Below, in pieces: positions 24,701 to 39,700 of a stretch of DNA of 64,000 bases. A program made the translations under genes and the position numbers. The stretch is taken from positions 4,351,346 to 4,415,345 of the forward strand of contig NC_053128.1 of the NCBI RefSeq assembly GCF_010015445.1, given 5' to 3'. Position 1 is the first letter of the stretch, and each line of letters opens with the position of its first letter. Source of the DNA: Perca fluviatilis. Lineage: Eukaryota; Chordata; Actinopteri; Perciformes; Percidae. Under the pieces are notes generated by a model. It did not search any database. It was not told the DNA's origin and saw nothing but the letters and a program-made list of their open reading frames with translations.

Positions 24701-26455
24701 CTTTTTAGATTCTTTTGCAATGGTACTGTCAAGACCGTAGAATTCGGAGGGGTGGCTGTTTAATTTTCTGTTACCAGTAATTACTACTTAAAGAAAATGT
24801 GTTAAATGTCAATTTTTTTTTCTTCAAACTTTAGCAAATGGTACCCTCCTCCAATCTCCACGGTTTAACTACAAAAACCTGAAATAGTAGTTTATTTTTT
24901 TAGGATGTTTAACATACCAATGTATGGTTACTGAAGAATGTTTATAATTTGTCACACCTTCTTCCTTAGATATAAAGGTCAGGTAGTTTTTTTTCTCTGA
25001 AAGACATTCTTATGTAATGTGGCACTTGAGTGTATCCAATTTCTAGGGTGCACAGATAGGGTCCGTTACTGTTTTCATGTACTCGTACTCATAAAACTAC
25101 TCCGATACCGCACCCGATACCACTTCATTCATCACTGCTTGTGAGGCTAGTTAGCCTAACACTACTCTGTACTCTACGCAGCAGGTAATGTTAACCTACT
25201 GTTAGCTTGCTTGAACATGGTTACAAATCTTAATAATAATAATTAGAATTCATTACATTTATATAGCACTTTTCATCATAGATACTCAAAGCTACTCTCT
25301 ACCACCAACAGTGGGTTGCATCCACCTGGGTGATCCACAGCAGCCTTACGACGCCAGACGCTCGCCACACATCATCTTACAACTGGATGGTCTTAAGTGT
25401 GACTGGATTTTTTCTCGAAAGGGTTCACTGGGATTCCCGGTACGGGATGTGCAACAGTCTGTAGCTAAAAACACAGTGTAGCTTACCGGTAGCCTGCAGA
25501 TTCACTTTTCCAGACACCATGACCACAATCAGAGATGATGAGAAACTACAGAACTGTTAAATCCTCATGCTTCCCTGGAGTCACCTGTGTGGCAACATTT
25601 GGTTATCCCTGTGAGTTATGTAAACAAACCACGAATGGTAAAGCGGGTGGGCACCGATGGGACTTCATGGTGCATTCAGGTACACCTCGTAAAGTCACGA
25701 TGCAATCAGGTGCAAATAATGCATGTTTTCAAAGTAATTCTTAGACTGTAATGTAATTAAGTAGTCATATTGGTACTCAGTATTGGCAAGTACCCAAAAG
25801 TACTTACTTGTACTTGGTCTGAAAAAAGTGGTATCGCTGCATCCTTACCGATTACAGTATGAATGAAAAAATTAGTTCCCAAGTGGGAAAATTCACATTT
25901 CATTAACATTGTGTGATATGACATGCCTTGGCAGAGGTCTGCACCCTTCAAGTGCTCTTCTGGTTACTAATATGGCATGTATAGTTCAAAGATATGTGTT
26001 GGTTACTTGGGGTATATATTAAAACAATTAGAACAAGGGTGGGTCTACAAACATGGGCTTGTAAAAAAGGGTACACCGATGTACTTTCGTAAGGGACTTC
26101 TCCAGTGCCCTATACAAGCTACTTCTGCAAGTGTGGGGATGGAACAAACAATTCACATAGTATTATACTGCAGTATAGTCTCTTATATCAGAACAATTGC
26201 ATGTTGGATGGGACGGGGGACTGACAACCTCAGCCTGTCAGTCAGTCAATAGGGCATAGTGAACACAGTGGTGCCTGCCTGTAACAGAGGAAGTCTAACC
26301 CATACCGTGACAGCTTTTATGTCGCCGTTATATAAGCTGTGTGCGTGGAGTTTTGAAAAGTGTGAACACACTTGCAACCGCTTTACCGGCAGTGCCGTGA
26401 CTCACTGGGACTTTAACAAAGTCGACGTTGTTTCGCTCCGTCGGCACCACAGCTC

Positions 26456-26497
<42 letters not shown>

Positions 26498-27695
26498 GGC
26501 AGTCGGAGCTCCGCTCTCTGTCAAGATGCAGAGACGTCAGATATGCTCGCGCTTATGCCCTCTCGGGTACCGCAATTTGGCACCGTTTGATTTAAAGTGA
26601 ATCCGCCTTCGGTAGTACCGAGGGTATTTGTTCGGTACCCATCCCTAGTAATGAGTGGCACATAACGTGAAGTAACATGGCATTTTATTTTGTTTGAGTT
26701 TTAACTTGTCAAGTGGGGCAAGTCAATTTCTCTTCCACTTGCCCTACAAAAAAATCCACTTGTCCCGGATTGTAAAAACTGATTATTTTCCAATTCATTT
26801 TATAATGTTTTTATGCGTTCTGCAGAGAAGGGAGACTGCCGTTGGTCACGGTTTGGAATGAAAGGGAGAAAACAGGACAGAGTAACACGGTGGATATCGT
26901 TCATATAAAACCATTTTTTAACGACGTAGTTAAGGCGGCAGGCGTGTCTTGCTTAGGCGGCCGCCTAAGCTGCAAAGTGCTGCGGGAAACCCTGTGTTGT
27001 AAGTTACCTGTGGCTCCCATCCCTATAGCTGATTTGGTACAGCAGTTTGTAAAGGATAATCCAGTCCTTAATGATTGCAAGACCATCAAAATGTCAAAAT
27101 GATTCACTAATTCATCAGTTATTTACTTTGTGTTGTCTGCCAGGACCTGATTGAGCTCCACCTCACCTACTGCAACAGTCTGTCATCCCGCAGCTTGAAA
27201 ACACTGACCTGCTTCCGTGAGACCTTGGTGTCTCTTTGTCTTTTCGGCTGCAGCCACATCTTCTACAAGAAAGGCGGAGCCCCACTGGCCTGCAACGAAG
27301 ACACCGAGGACGAGGAGGAGGAGAGCCCTGCTTCTAGGCAAGCATTAGAGACGGACTTTAACTTCCAGGGGTTCAACCGCCTCAGGTTGCTCAACTTAGG
27401 TGGACTTCCTGATGAGGTGGATGTGGAGACCCTGCTCAAACCCCTAAAGTCACTCACCTCACTAGATCTGTCAAATGTACAATTGCTGGGAACAGCTTTT
27501 CTCACCCAGTGGAAAGACAGACTAGCATCACTTGTTCTCTACAATGTGGATCTGTCGGAGGAGCTGGTCAGTACAGTGGTGGAGATCGTTAATCTAAGGT
27601 AAGATGGGGGGGCTTTTATGTACAAGTTTTCATTATGCTCTTAACACTCCCTGGTATTGCAGTCCTTTTAAATATTGCCAATTGATCGTGCCTGC

Positions 27696-27750
<55 letters not shown>

Positions 27751-30700
27751 TTATTTATTTATATATATTTATATATATATATATAGGTGATGAAACACAA
27801 CACACATTTACTGATGTGCTGGGGGGGTGGTAGAAAACTGCATTTGAACTTAGGTTCTGTGTAGCTTTATCTTATTCAGTTGAAATGAAAATATTCGCTA
27901 GACTTAACTTAACGTAGAGTTGAACACGTTCATGGACTTTTAAAATAATGTATGAAATTACAATTTCGCAATGTGGAAGGTGTCTCTGGTGGTGATAAAC
28001 TTGCAGAGAATTATCAACTAAATCTGCAGCTTCTAATCCTCATTTTAGTGCTTTATAGAGAGTTTGAGCTCATTGTTTAGCTGTTCTGGTTCACTCTCAC
28101 TGTTCTTATACTGCAGTGTTGTTTTTGGCTGCAGCAGGCAGCTGTTTTCAGAGAAAAACCTGAAAAACGCCACTGCACAGTCCATCTGTAAGGCTAGGTA
28201 TAGACATTTTTCACAGCAGACATGTTGACATGTCATAGTAGGAAAGCACAGGTGTATTCAATAATGAATAATAATAATGATGGCTGCATTCCACTTAGGA
28301 GAGGCCCTGGTATCGTGCATGCTGACTCACTGAAATAGCTTACTGGGACACTTGATGGAATTGAGCCATCGTTAAGGTTATCAATTTCAGCTGTGCTTTT
28401 CCTACTGTGACAAGACAAAATGTCTGCTGTGAAAAAGGTCCATAGGTGCTCAATACCTATTTAAGGTATCAACTGAAAAAACCCAGTACCACGTGGTATC
28501 GAAACTTCTCCAGTCAAACGTTGCCTGCATTCAATCCTTCTTGTCCCCAAATCAAGAAAATAATGACAATTTGTATGGTTTTGCTCGCTGCCAATCACCC
28601 CAATCCTTCAATTTAATGCAATGTATGATTGGTCCATTACCACAGCAGCTACAAGCCATACGGTCTGTGGTGTGGTGAAGTTTAGGGCGGTGTATTAAGT
28701 GGAATTTAGCGTGCAAGATACTTCCAGTCACATGATGGGTATGAAATGAAGAAGGAAATAAAAAATGTACCAAATGTTCAGATGTTTCAATTCAATGATT
28801 AAAAAATAAAGTTTATTTGCTTAAAGGTTGCATACATAAAATATAAACTAAATAGTCTTACTGCTACAAAACTATAATAGTAAACAAAGATGCTAAATAA
28901 GCAAGCAAGATGACATTTCATGCGAGCTTACCATTTTTTCATTTTAATTGATATACAACTTTGAATCAAAGTGGATTAAAGGATAGGTTTGGATGTTTTT
29001 AAGCCTGCCCTAGTATATATTTGCTCCCATCGCATAGACAATATGAGTATTTATAACATTTGTAATCGCAATGTCCCAATACACATGTTCCCTTTACATT
29101 GCCACAGATCATTTGAACAGAATGTGTCACTGTCATTGAATAAACTCTGCATTCTTCAGGCATCTTGACATCTCGCGGGAGAGCAGGCGGACCGCTAAGT
29201 TTAAGATGACCAGGAAAATCCTGACGGCCATCGTACAGCGCCTGGTCAACCTGGTGTCACTAGACATTTCAGGTCACATTATGCTAGACAACGGCACAGT
29301 TCCACACTTTGAAGAAGCTATGGGTCGGCCAAGGTGGGTAACCAAGTCTTGAATGTAAATATATATAAAAAAATAAATAAACTTATTTACTTTAAGTTTA
29401 TTTGATTAAATGCATCAGTGTTAGCCATTCGGCTAATTTTCAAGTGTAGTCCTAGTTACATGCATGTCTTTATGAACTTCTGAACAAGCCAGGGTTTTTC
29501 TCTCTTTCAGCATTGAGCCGTGCAAGAGCAGCATCTTTCCTTTCCAGGAGCTGAAGAGACCCCTGCAGTTTCTGGGCTTGTATGACACTACCCTCTGTAA
29601 TGTGACACACATCCCTGCTTATAAGGTACTGGTTATCTATTATTATTATTATTATTATTTATTAATAGTTATTTATTATTTGTTTATCTGTGTCTTCTAC
29701 TTTTCCTCCTATCCCTTGCTGCTGCAACAGTGTGAATTTCCCCACTGTGGGATTAATAAAGGATTTTGAGTCTTGAAATGTAATACACATTACAGTTCAT
29801 GGCTGATAATAATTATTTTGGGCATGATCACAACTAAAGCAGGGTTTCTGCGGGGTCTTAAAAAGCCTAATGGCGATTTTCCATTACATGGTACCTGCTC
29901 AACTCGACTCGACTCTACTCGCCTTTTTTGCTTTTCCATTATGAAAGAAAGAGTCCCTGGTACCTGCCGACAGGTCATTTTTTCAGTATCACCTCCGTCG
30001 AGGTTCCAAGTGAGCTAAGGCGATACCTAAGGGTGACGTGAAAACCTGCCGACTACTGATTGGTCGGAGAGAATCGTCACTAATCACTGCGTCATCATTG
30101 CTAGCGACAGACGGGGGTGGGGGTGTTCTGAACAAACCCGCCATTTTTAAATAGTTTAGCCAGCGGTGTTGTTTTTGCTGCCTCCAGCTTCTTTTGAAAC
30201 AAAATGTGTCTTCTGGTAAACAGCCACATGCTGAGAGTCAAAAACAACACACCTTCGACGTTCTGTGTGTGTTGCGTTATGTCACAGCAGTTTCCTGCGC
30301 CGTCGCTATGACGTCCAGTCGCGCTCGCCTCACGCATGAGGCGGTACTTAATCTGCAATGGAAAAAGGAGGACGGGGCACCGCGGTTGAGCCGAGCTGGT
30401 ACTAGCACTGGGTAAGCGCCATACAATTTCAAAATCAAAATTTAAGGCCTTGAAAAGTCTTCAATTCGCTGAAGTATTGTGTTCTAGGTCTTAACATTTT
30501 TAAACCGGTCTTCATTTTCCTACGTCCTGCAACGCTACCTCTAATGCTCCCGCAGAGCTTCAGAATGGTTTTGTTTTTGATTCTGTGGTGTTGTAGTTCT
30601 TTCTTTCGCTAGTCCAAAAAGAATTTGCTGTATTACGACTAAAAATGAGACCAACATGCAACTTATATTGCAGCCAATCAGCTTTCGTGTTATTGGTGCG

Positions 30701-33700
30701 AGTCTCTTTCAGATTGTACCACAGACATTAAAAAGATTTTATTCTTCAGCTATGGGGAATTGCAAGTTTAGCAATACTTGGCTTGAAAAAAACGTTTCAG
30801 AGGATGTTTCAGGACTCTGACATCTGATGTTTTTATGTTTGATTGATGTCGTGATACAGGTCTTACATTTCATTCCTAATGGTCTTAAAAAGTCTTAAAT
30901 TTGACTTGGTAAAACCTGCAGAAACCCTGAACTAGTTAGACATTTTTGTGATTGAAATGGAAAAGTTAATTCTTTCAAACAGATCATGTGGTCATATTAT
31001 CGTATTGGTCCGCATATAAGACGTTTTCCCCCCCCTGGAAATACGTCTGAAAAAGTGGGGTCGTCTTAATATTTGGGATCTAGACTTTTTTATGTTAAAG
31101 TGCTCACATTATGCTTTTTGGCTTTTTTTTCCCTTACATTTATTGTGTTATATATCTTTTTTTGTGCACGTTATTGGTTTACAAAGTGAAAAGCCCAAAG
31201 TCACCCCCCCCCAAAGGGACTTCCCATCTCCAACAGAAAACACTGTTCACAAACTGCTCCAAAAAGCTCTGTTGTAGTCCAGCCTTTACTTCAGAGACAG
31301 ACGTGGTCACTTTGTAACACACGTTATAAGGCTAGCATGGCACGCCCTCATAGTCTGCTTCTGACTGGCTAGTAGTCCTTACCTAGGTACTGAGCATGTG
31401 CGACTCCCAACAAAGATGGAACAGAAGTGTCTCACTCTGTAGCTAAAACGGAGAGCTCAACACACAGGGTGAAAAGAGGAGCTGCAGCAATGTGCAGTAC
31501 AACAAAAATGTGGTGTTTTTTTGAAAATGAAACCATGTAAACCTATTCTGATACAACCTCTAAACACAATTATGAACTTAAAAATGAGCATAATATGAAC
31601 ACTTTAATACACCCACAACAACACGAAATGAGTAAAACGCGTGTTGCCCTTCTAACTGAAGAGAGTCACCGACTCTTCGTTTGTGGGTTACATGGCTTTT
31701 TCAGGTGACAGGATCAAAGAACGAAGAACAGGTCCTGAATGCCATTGAGGCTTACACAGAGTTTCGCCCTGAGCTGGCCCACCGAGCCATCAATCAGCTG
31801 TTTGACATCGCCAGGATTCAACACTGCAGTCAACTCCTCCGAGCTTTGCAAGTATGATACGTTTGAGTTGGGTTGTTTTTAAAGAAGGGGACACCAGTGA
31901 CTTCCAATGAAATCTTTGTGCCATGATTATGACTGTGCCACTCCCTCATACCACCCCTTTAAACTTTCTGTCCTTTCAGCTTGTCATAGCAGCATTGAAG
32001 TGCCATAAATATGATAAGAGCATCCAGGTCACAGGCAGCGCCGCTCTGTTCTACTTGACCAACACAGAGTACCGCAGTGACCAGAGTGTGCGGTTGCGCA
32101 GAGAGGTCATTCAAGTGGTACTAAATGGAATGGAGCAGTACCAGGAGGTCACCGTAAGTCTACTCGGTCAACTTAAAGTTTATTTGTGAAGTGAAATACT
32201 TTCCTTTTTAAAAAGTGGATATTTGATGCATTTGTCTGACAGTAGAAACATAACAACACTATATCACACTATATACGGTGTGATTGGCTATACTGAAACA
32301 AAATAAATGATCTGAAAAGTGCAAAGTTGACAGAGCAGAGTTTAAACTTGACACAAGCCATGTCAGAATGGTCTATATCCATTTATCACCCTCCTAAACA
32401 ATGGCACTCATGTCAACCTATATTAATAAAGATCAATACAATGTCTATAAAAAGTAAGACTTGAAAGTTAATGTTCTCTGACAGTCCCCATGCATATTAT
32501 CAAAGCTTTTGGTATTAAACCTAAGCCCTTTTTTGGTGCTGACTATAATGTCGAACACGAGTATTGAAAACCATCATACTCATATTTGTACTCTTTTTAA
32601 CTTCATCTTTCATGAGACAGGTTCTTATTTAGATTATTATTTTGACAAAATGTATTTCATGAATGGAGAATTTCAGGAAAAAAACTCAGAAAATGTCTGT
32701 ATGTGTGTAAAAAGGTATAGTTCTTAAAAACAAAAACAAGGAAAAATGTAGTTGTTTATTTTATGCTTGATGAATTAAGTTTTCACTCTGTGTGGCTTAA
32801 TTAAAGTTATCGAAAGATCAATCAGATCAAGGTTTTTAGACCTATATGATCACCATGTTGTTGCTCTCCAGACTTCGTAAACCTTCCTGTGTCTCCCTCT
32901 GTGTCCCCATCCCTGCCCCACACCAGGTCCAGAGGAACTGCTGCTTGACTCTGTGTAACTTCAGTATTCCAGAGGAGCTGGAGTTCCAGTACAGTCGAGT
33001 CAACCAGCTGCTGCTGAAAATCCTGGAGCCAGCTCGGCAGGATGAGTCCATCCAGAGAATTGCTGTGCACCTGTGCAATGCTTTGGTCTGTCAGGTGGAC
33101 AACCATCACAAGGAAGCTGTGGGAAAGATGGGATTTGTCAAGGTAACATTAAGATGAGCTTTACTCTTCTAATTTCCCCATATTCCTGACAAGTGTCCAT
33201 AAAAAATGTCCAATTACAATAGTTATGAAACACAATTTCTCTTTCCTCTATTGTCGTGAAAGCCATCCAAGCAAGGAGCAGTGAGCAGCCACAGTAAAAT
33301 AATTGTAAATCATTTCCACTGTGTTAGGGACCTTTTAAGAGGACAAAGGCAAGCTTCCCTAACATTTCAAAGGGTTCACTGTGGTGGTGCAGTGGGATGT
33401 ATGTGTGCTTGGCTGCAGAGGAATCAAAAAGCACAAAAAAGATGCACAATATTCTATCAAAAATGTTCTTCCTGGCTCTGCTTTTGCAGCCATTTAATGC
33501 AACAATCTTGCAACGCACTGTGTTGGTTAGTCAAAATCTGTGCAAGCACACATAATACTATCTAGGATTGCACTAATTTACTGTTCACTTCACAATCATC
33601 GGAATAGAGGAGACCATTAATGCTACTGTGGTAACTTTCCAGAGTTGTACAGTCCTTTCTCAAACATCAAAAATCAAATTGGTCTTATTTTATCTTTTGT

Positions 33701-36700
33701 CCTCTAATCAGCAACAGATCAAAACAACCACATTGATACATACATAGGGTTGGGTACAGAGACCCGGTGCTAATACGGCACCGGTGCCTTAACGACCTGT
33801 ATCTACCTGACCGAATAGCAATGCCGATTTCGTTGCCACTTAAATGCCTGCGCTGCCCTCTGATGCTCCGAAACGGACGGTACAGGCAGCAGAAGCATCG
33901 CTGCATGTGACACTAGTTAACATGACACTAGGCAGCAGGTAACGTTAGCCTACTAGTAGCTGGATTAAACACGGTTAAAATGCTGACAGCTTAACAGTGT
34001 GAAGTGTGACTGTATTTCACTGTAGAGGTTTACAGTATAATACATATACATATAATACATTATACATATAAATCTGAGTTTGCTACTCAGAGTTTTCTCA
34101 TCACTTTCTAGACAAAGCAGCTAGACAAAGCTTAGATTTTGACATATATTTGTCACACACACGTTTTAATGGAATGTTTTGTCTACTGAGGTTTTTATTT
34201 TGTAGTCATTCCATGCTTAAGCCTTAAACCTGCTTGTGAAAGTCCCCTTCTCTCCCAGTAATCTTCCATGTCAGAGGCTCAGTCATGTTTAAAAGGTGGA
34301 TCATTGGCTTCTTAGAACATGAAACTTGAGGTGGTCAGATGTAATGTGATAAAGTAGATGGACAGCCAATATGTGTTTTAAATAATGTATGTATGTCTTA
34401 TTAGGTCATGTGTATATATACACATATCTATATATATATATTTATTTATTTATTTTTTATAATTTTTTTTCCTGCACTCTTGCCTAAAGTTGTTGTCCAT
34501 TATCCCATCCTCTTTCAGTCACTCTGATGATTTTCTGATTTGTACTTGTCTGGAGACAGTAACTATTAAATAAAAATCAACACATAATAATAAATAATAA
34601 TAATATTTTGTTTTTCTTTACGATTATTAACTTATTTTTTTATTGATTTTACTAAATCTATTATCCTGAAGCAACACAGCCCATTGTGTTGTTTTGCCAT
34701 AGTGCTACTAGCTGATTATGGTTAATGTTTTTATTTGACTGTCATTCCTCCTTCACAGACAATGCTGAATTTAATTCAGAAGAAGCTACAGGACAGAATG
34801 GTGAGTCTCAGTTTTACACCTCCCGGATCTTTTGACCTTAAAAATTGTATTGCGTTGTAAACACAAACCTGACTCGATTAGACTATTAACCAATAACCAT
34901 GCCTGCGTCACATAGGTTTGCCTAACTGTTAGAATGAAGTGGAAGGGATTCTTGCTATAAATATTGTGTGTTTGTTTCCCTCTCAGTGTGACCAGGTGAT
35001 GGAGTTTTCCTGGAGCGCTCTGTGGAACATCACTGATGAGACGCCCGACAACTGTCAGATGTTCCTCAACTGTCGGGGCATGAGTCTCTTTCTGGATTGT
35101 CTACAAGTGAGTCCACACTCACCCCACGCTGCAACTCTTGTGTCTTTTCTGAAACCATAAGCATACATAAGCTGCCTTCAGGATTTTTTTTCTATATATT
35201 GTAGTGTGTATCTGATGAAATATCATTTTTTTGGACTATAATGGCAGTAGTCTCCAGCTATTTCCCCTGTGTAATAACATACCCCTCCTATACCTGATGA
35301 TCTTACTTCAGGAGTTTCCAGACAAGCAGGAGCTTCACCGCAACATGTTGGGCCTTTTGGGAAATGTTGCTGAGGTCAAAGCACTGAGGCCACAGCTGCT
35401 CACTCCACAGTTCATCACTGTATTTAGGTAAGAAAACTGTTAAAACCGGTGAAGAGTCTTGAATGATTCTGGTCAACCTTTCCAGTGTACCTGTCATTAA
35501 TAAAACAGGAGCGGCCAATTAGAAGCGTACTCGTCCAAAAATGTTTGAAATACAAGTGCTGTTTGACACACAGCTCATGTATGATCATTTCATAAACGTT
35601 CAGCTTTTAATTTAATTATTGACAAACAGCCTGTTTCATGACTCCAACACTACACTTTAAGACAGAGAAAGATTAAAGTGGGCAGTGAGGCAGCGTAGAT
35701 GGCTGTCAAATATTTATCTGTGTAGAGTGCGCTGATGAATCACCACTAACTCAACGGTGCGTTTGCCTTTAGTATAACATACAGGCACTGCTCAAACAAA
35801 TGAAAGCTAAGGCCGACTTAAATGAACACACCTAGAAGAAACTACAGTGCATATCAGACTACTGGTGGCTATACATACATACATTCACTCCCAGTGAAGA
35901 TTACAAACCAAAGACACATACTGTTACATACTGTACCACAGCAATGGATCCATGGCACTGGTTCTGAACAGTTAACAGGCTTCCAAATACAGGTTGCACA
36001 CAGAACATTTCACCTTTGTCATATCTTTGGAGCGCCAACACAGCCACACCACAGCCTTTACCCACACACATAAAAATGCCTTACTGAACTGAATGAACCA
36101 CAGAGAGAAGATACAGATAAACTGTTCTAGTGATTAAAGGCGAAAATCCTCATAAAATAATATATAAAAAAAGGGTTATTATTTCATGCAGACCTCTAAT
36201 CAGATATCTAATGTTTTCATCTGTCAACCCTTCACTGTTTGATGCTTTGGCAGTAACCTGCTTGACAGTAAGGCAGATGGGATCGAGGTGTCGTACAATG
36301 CATGTGGCGTGCTTTCCCACATCATGTTTGATGGGCCGGAGGTTTGGTCAATGGAAGTGCCGCTAAGAGACACAGTGATGGACAAGATGTGGAATGCCAT
36401 CCAGAGTTGGGACGTCAGCTCTCGCCGCAACATCAACTACAGGTGATTATCTGTTTAATTTTTCCTTATTAATGCCATTGACAAAAGGTGCTTTAGTTTA
36501 TGATTTCTTCTCCTCTTTGGCTGGCAGTAGTCATCTTCTGTCAAAATGGTCACTGCAGACCTAATGGTCTGCAAAGCACAGTGTATGGACCAAAGGATCT
36601 TTGGATCCATTTGTAGCTGTAACACAACTAGCCACAACTTCAGCCTGCCAAAAGTAAGGTCCATGAAAGTTGCGCCTAAGTGTAACTCAACATTTTATGT

Positions 36701-39700
36701 GTTCCGGCATCAAGTCACCTGGCGAGATTTCAGAAGGAGACTTCACCACCTTTTGTTGTCAGACAGCTATAATAACAGTCTGAGCCTGTCAGTGGCAATA
36801 ACAGCACTTTTAGTGGACGACGTACATTGTTTAAACTACTTATTATATATAAACTGGCTACTGAAAAACTGGCCCGTTGTAGGTTGTCCGGTAAGAACTT
36901 CAACCAGAGATGTCTGATTTTGAGATCCAGGAAAATTTCTTGAGATGCCAGATGAATGACAATTCGAACATGAAGGTGACTTTGAAGTTGTATGTGAAGT
37001 TACATGCAAAGCTGGGCGTGGTTCTGAAATATAAGCAAATAATAATACTGCACATCAATAAGCATCTGACTTACTATGAACAATACTGAAACTATATGTA
37101 ACCACCAGTATATAACAACAAACAATACTAAGAAATTTAAATAATTTCTTAGTCATGATTAACATAAATGAAATGTAACATATTGCTCATTAACACAAAC
37201 TGAGAAAAAGATATATCTATTACATCCCACATACGGATCAAAACAGTGAAATACACCTTTAATATCTGAGCATGTGGCTCCACAGCGCTAGTCTGTTTAC
37301 TGGCGATTGCATGTTGTTGCTAGCGATCATTATAACGGAATTATGAACATGTGGCTGCACAAATAATATTAAACAATCTTCACATCCATCAGCTATGCAA
37401 TAGACAACACAGCAACAGCAATATTATGGCGATAAAATATCCCTCTCACTAAAAATAAATGTCACATCGTAACACAGCCTAAACTTGGACGCGTCGTGGC
37501 AGAACACTTATTGAAATCAACAAATGTAGCTTTAGCGTTTACACAGATCAAAAGGCAGTAAAACCCATAACAGCGTAGCAAGCTACAGAATAGTTTTAAC
37601 TTACGTTCTGAGCTACACACATCACTTCACTAAGTCCGAAAAACGGGAACATAATGATAGAGAAAAAGTCTGAAACAGCTGTCTGTCCCCTTCTCCTGTC
37701 TGAGCGCAAGTGTTTGACAGGAGATCAAAGCGCTGAATCTCGTCAGTCAATCTCAGGAGAGAGAGCGAATGTTATGGCCTTTTCTACATACATGACGGTG
37801 TGTAATTTCCCCATAGGGTTACACTGCAGCTTGTTTCCCGGCTCCAAGCTGCAGCGCTCTCTTTCAGTACTGGACCAATTTCAAAAGTTAGTTGTTCCCA
37901 TTAGTCACTTAGACAACATAAAACATGCGAAAATAGGGTTCAGGTTGAAAAATACAGAAATCCCCCTTTTAAAGCTGTTGTGTCATGACAACACATCTGT
38001 ATATTGATCAGTAATTATAACCTCTTTTTAACCGAACTGGGGCTACTGTTGACAATGCATCATGTTATAAAGCAGTTATTGTTTCATCAGCTGTTTATTG
38101 TTAGTGTCCAGTTTTTACTAAGCTACCCGCTATAGCTCAATAAACTCCCCACTGGAAGGGTTTCAGGACAAGTACGGCGGATACAACTCGAGTCACTTTA
38201 TGAGCTTTTATTGCGCACACATACACAGTGAGCATCCACACACTAGGTAGCCTGACGGCTACCGCTACGCTAGCCTGTCAGCTTGATAATTAGAATTAAC
38301 CAATGAAATTATCCAATCATGTGATATTAATTCTTGATTTGAATTACTAGCAAACTGCTAGTTTATAGTCACTCACCGGCAAGGCGTACCAGTCCTGACC
38401 ATCAATTGAATGAAAGAAAGGAGGAAAAAAAAAAAAAAACTAAAGTCGGGGTCTGGGGTCCACACAAAACATAAAACATTACAACAGATAAGACGTTTTC
38501 AGACAAAACAGCCACATGATATAAAAATAAGAGCAGTATAACTAGCATTATTCTTTCTTGCAAATATAACTATACATAGTCCTCTTCATATACTCTTATA
38601 CATCTTACACTAAATCTTAAAAAAATCAAACATCTTTGTATACATGTATATAAATATTCCTATACATAAAAAGTACAAAAGTAGTTACAAAATATGGTTA
38701 CAGGCGTAGGGCCCTTAGATGTTGCTTTGCTTGTTTTTTAAAGCTAGATTTATTGTGCGCTTTAGCAATCTCAGCCGGAAGTGAGTTCCATGCAACCATA
38801 CCTCGATACAATACTGTACGTTGCATTGATTGTGTTCGGGATCTAGGAACTTTGAAAAGACCTCTGGTGGCATGTCTGGTGGGGGTATTTATGTGTGTTA
38901 GAGCTAAATGTAAGTTGACTATACAAACAATGAGGAATTTCCAATTCATTAATGTTTCTAACAAAAGCCAGGAGTGATGCTGATAGTCTCTCCTCAACTT
39001 TCAACTAGGAGAGATTGACATGCATGTTGTTTACATTAGACCTAAGTGTAAATTTGTACCAAATACAATGCTTCTAGTCTTTGACATGTTTAAGAATAAT
39101 TTATTGCTAGTAACCCATTATAGTGCTACCTGCAACTCTTTGTTGAGGGTTGCAGTTATTTCATTAATTGTAGGTACATACATGTATATTGTTGTATCAT
39201 CTGCATACATGGACACATGGGCGTTTTTAAAAGCAAGTGGAAAATCATTAATAAAAACAGAAAATAGTATAAATACTGTGGGACCTCTGAAAATAAAGTA
39301 CAGATCATTGTTGGTCAGTAATGTGAAACGGAGTAACAACATGTCTGTATATACTGAGTTGAAGTGGTGGCCTAGCTGTACAGTACAGCTGTCCGTGGTT
39401 TTCCCTTCTTTTTGAATTTTTTTAAAAATTGACTTTGGTCTCTCAGGTCATTCGAGCCCATCCTGCGACTGCTCCCCCAGAGCATCTCCCCTGTCAGTCA
39501 GCACTGGGCAACATGGGCTCTCTACAACCTGGTGTCAGTTTACCGTGAGTATCTGCTGCTCTAGAGGGTTTCACACCAGACTCAACAGTTAGTGTTTACA
39601 TCGTCAGGTGTTCTGAACAATCAGCACCAACCCTGGCACTGGTAACTTGTGTTAATCTCATATAATACACACGTTCTAGCTAATAGATACATATGATTTG

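Larger units (their letters stand above)
22209..27143 (+). other. zer1 intron 2, transposon-rich
   Basis: A 4.9-kb intron. Besides the entries listed separately, 24110-25040 and 25850-26450 hold nothing I recognise. 24020-24105 is a partial copy of the 42996/59354 MITE family. The open frame 26842-27102 has no recognisable domain and no splice logic linking it to zer1. Confidence 0.6.
27599..29159 (+). other. zer1 intron 3
   Basis: Contains a (TA)n tract and an inverted-repeat MITE, listed separately. The rest is unrecognised AT-rich sequence. Confidence 0.6.
29626..31704 (+). other. zer1 intron 5
   Basis: Holds a TTA microsatellite (29638-29665), a hAT-like element with a nested MITE, an ATAAGACG-type fragment (about 31000-31080) and a TTAA MITE. 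Confidence 0.6.
36443..39446 (+). other. zer1 intron 12
   Basis: Contains the right end of a TTAA MITE (about 37800-37968) and a LINE fragment (38420-39400). The 123-codon open frame at 36546-36917 has no recognisable domain or splice link and is not called. Confidence 0.5.

Noticed and set aside
26842..27102. 86-codon open frame just before a zer1 exon
   Set aside because: No recognisable domain, interrupted by a stop before the 27144 acceptor, and zer1 joins perfectly without it.
36546..36917. 123-codon open frame in zer1 intron 12
   Set aside because: No recognisable domain, no splice signals placing it in zer1, and composition like surrounding intron.
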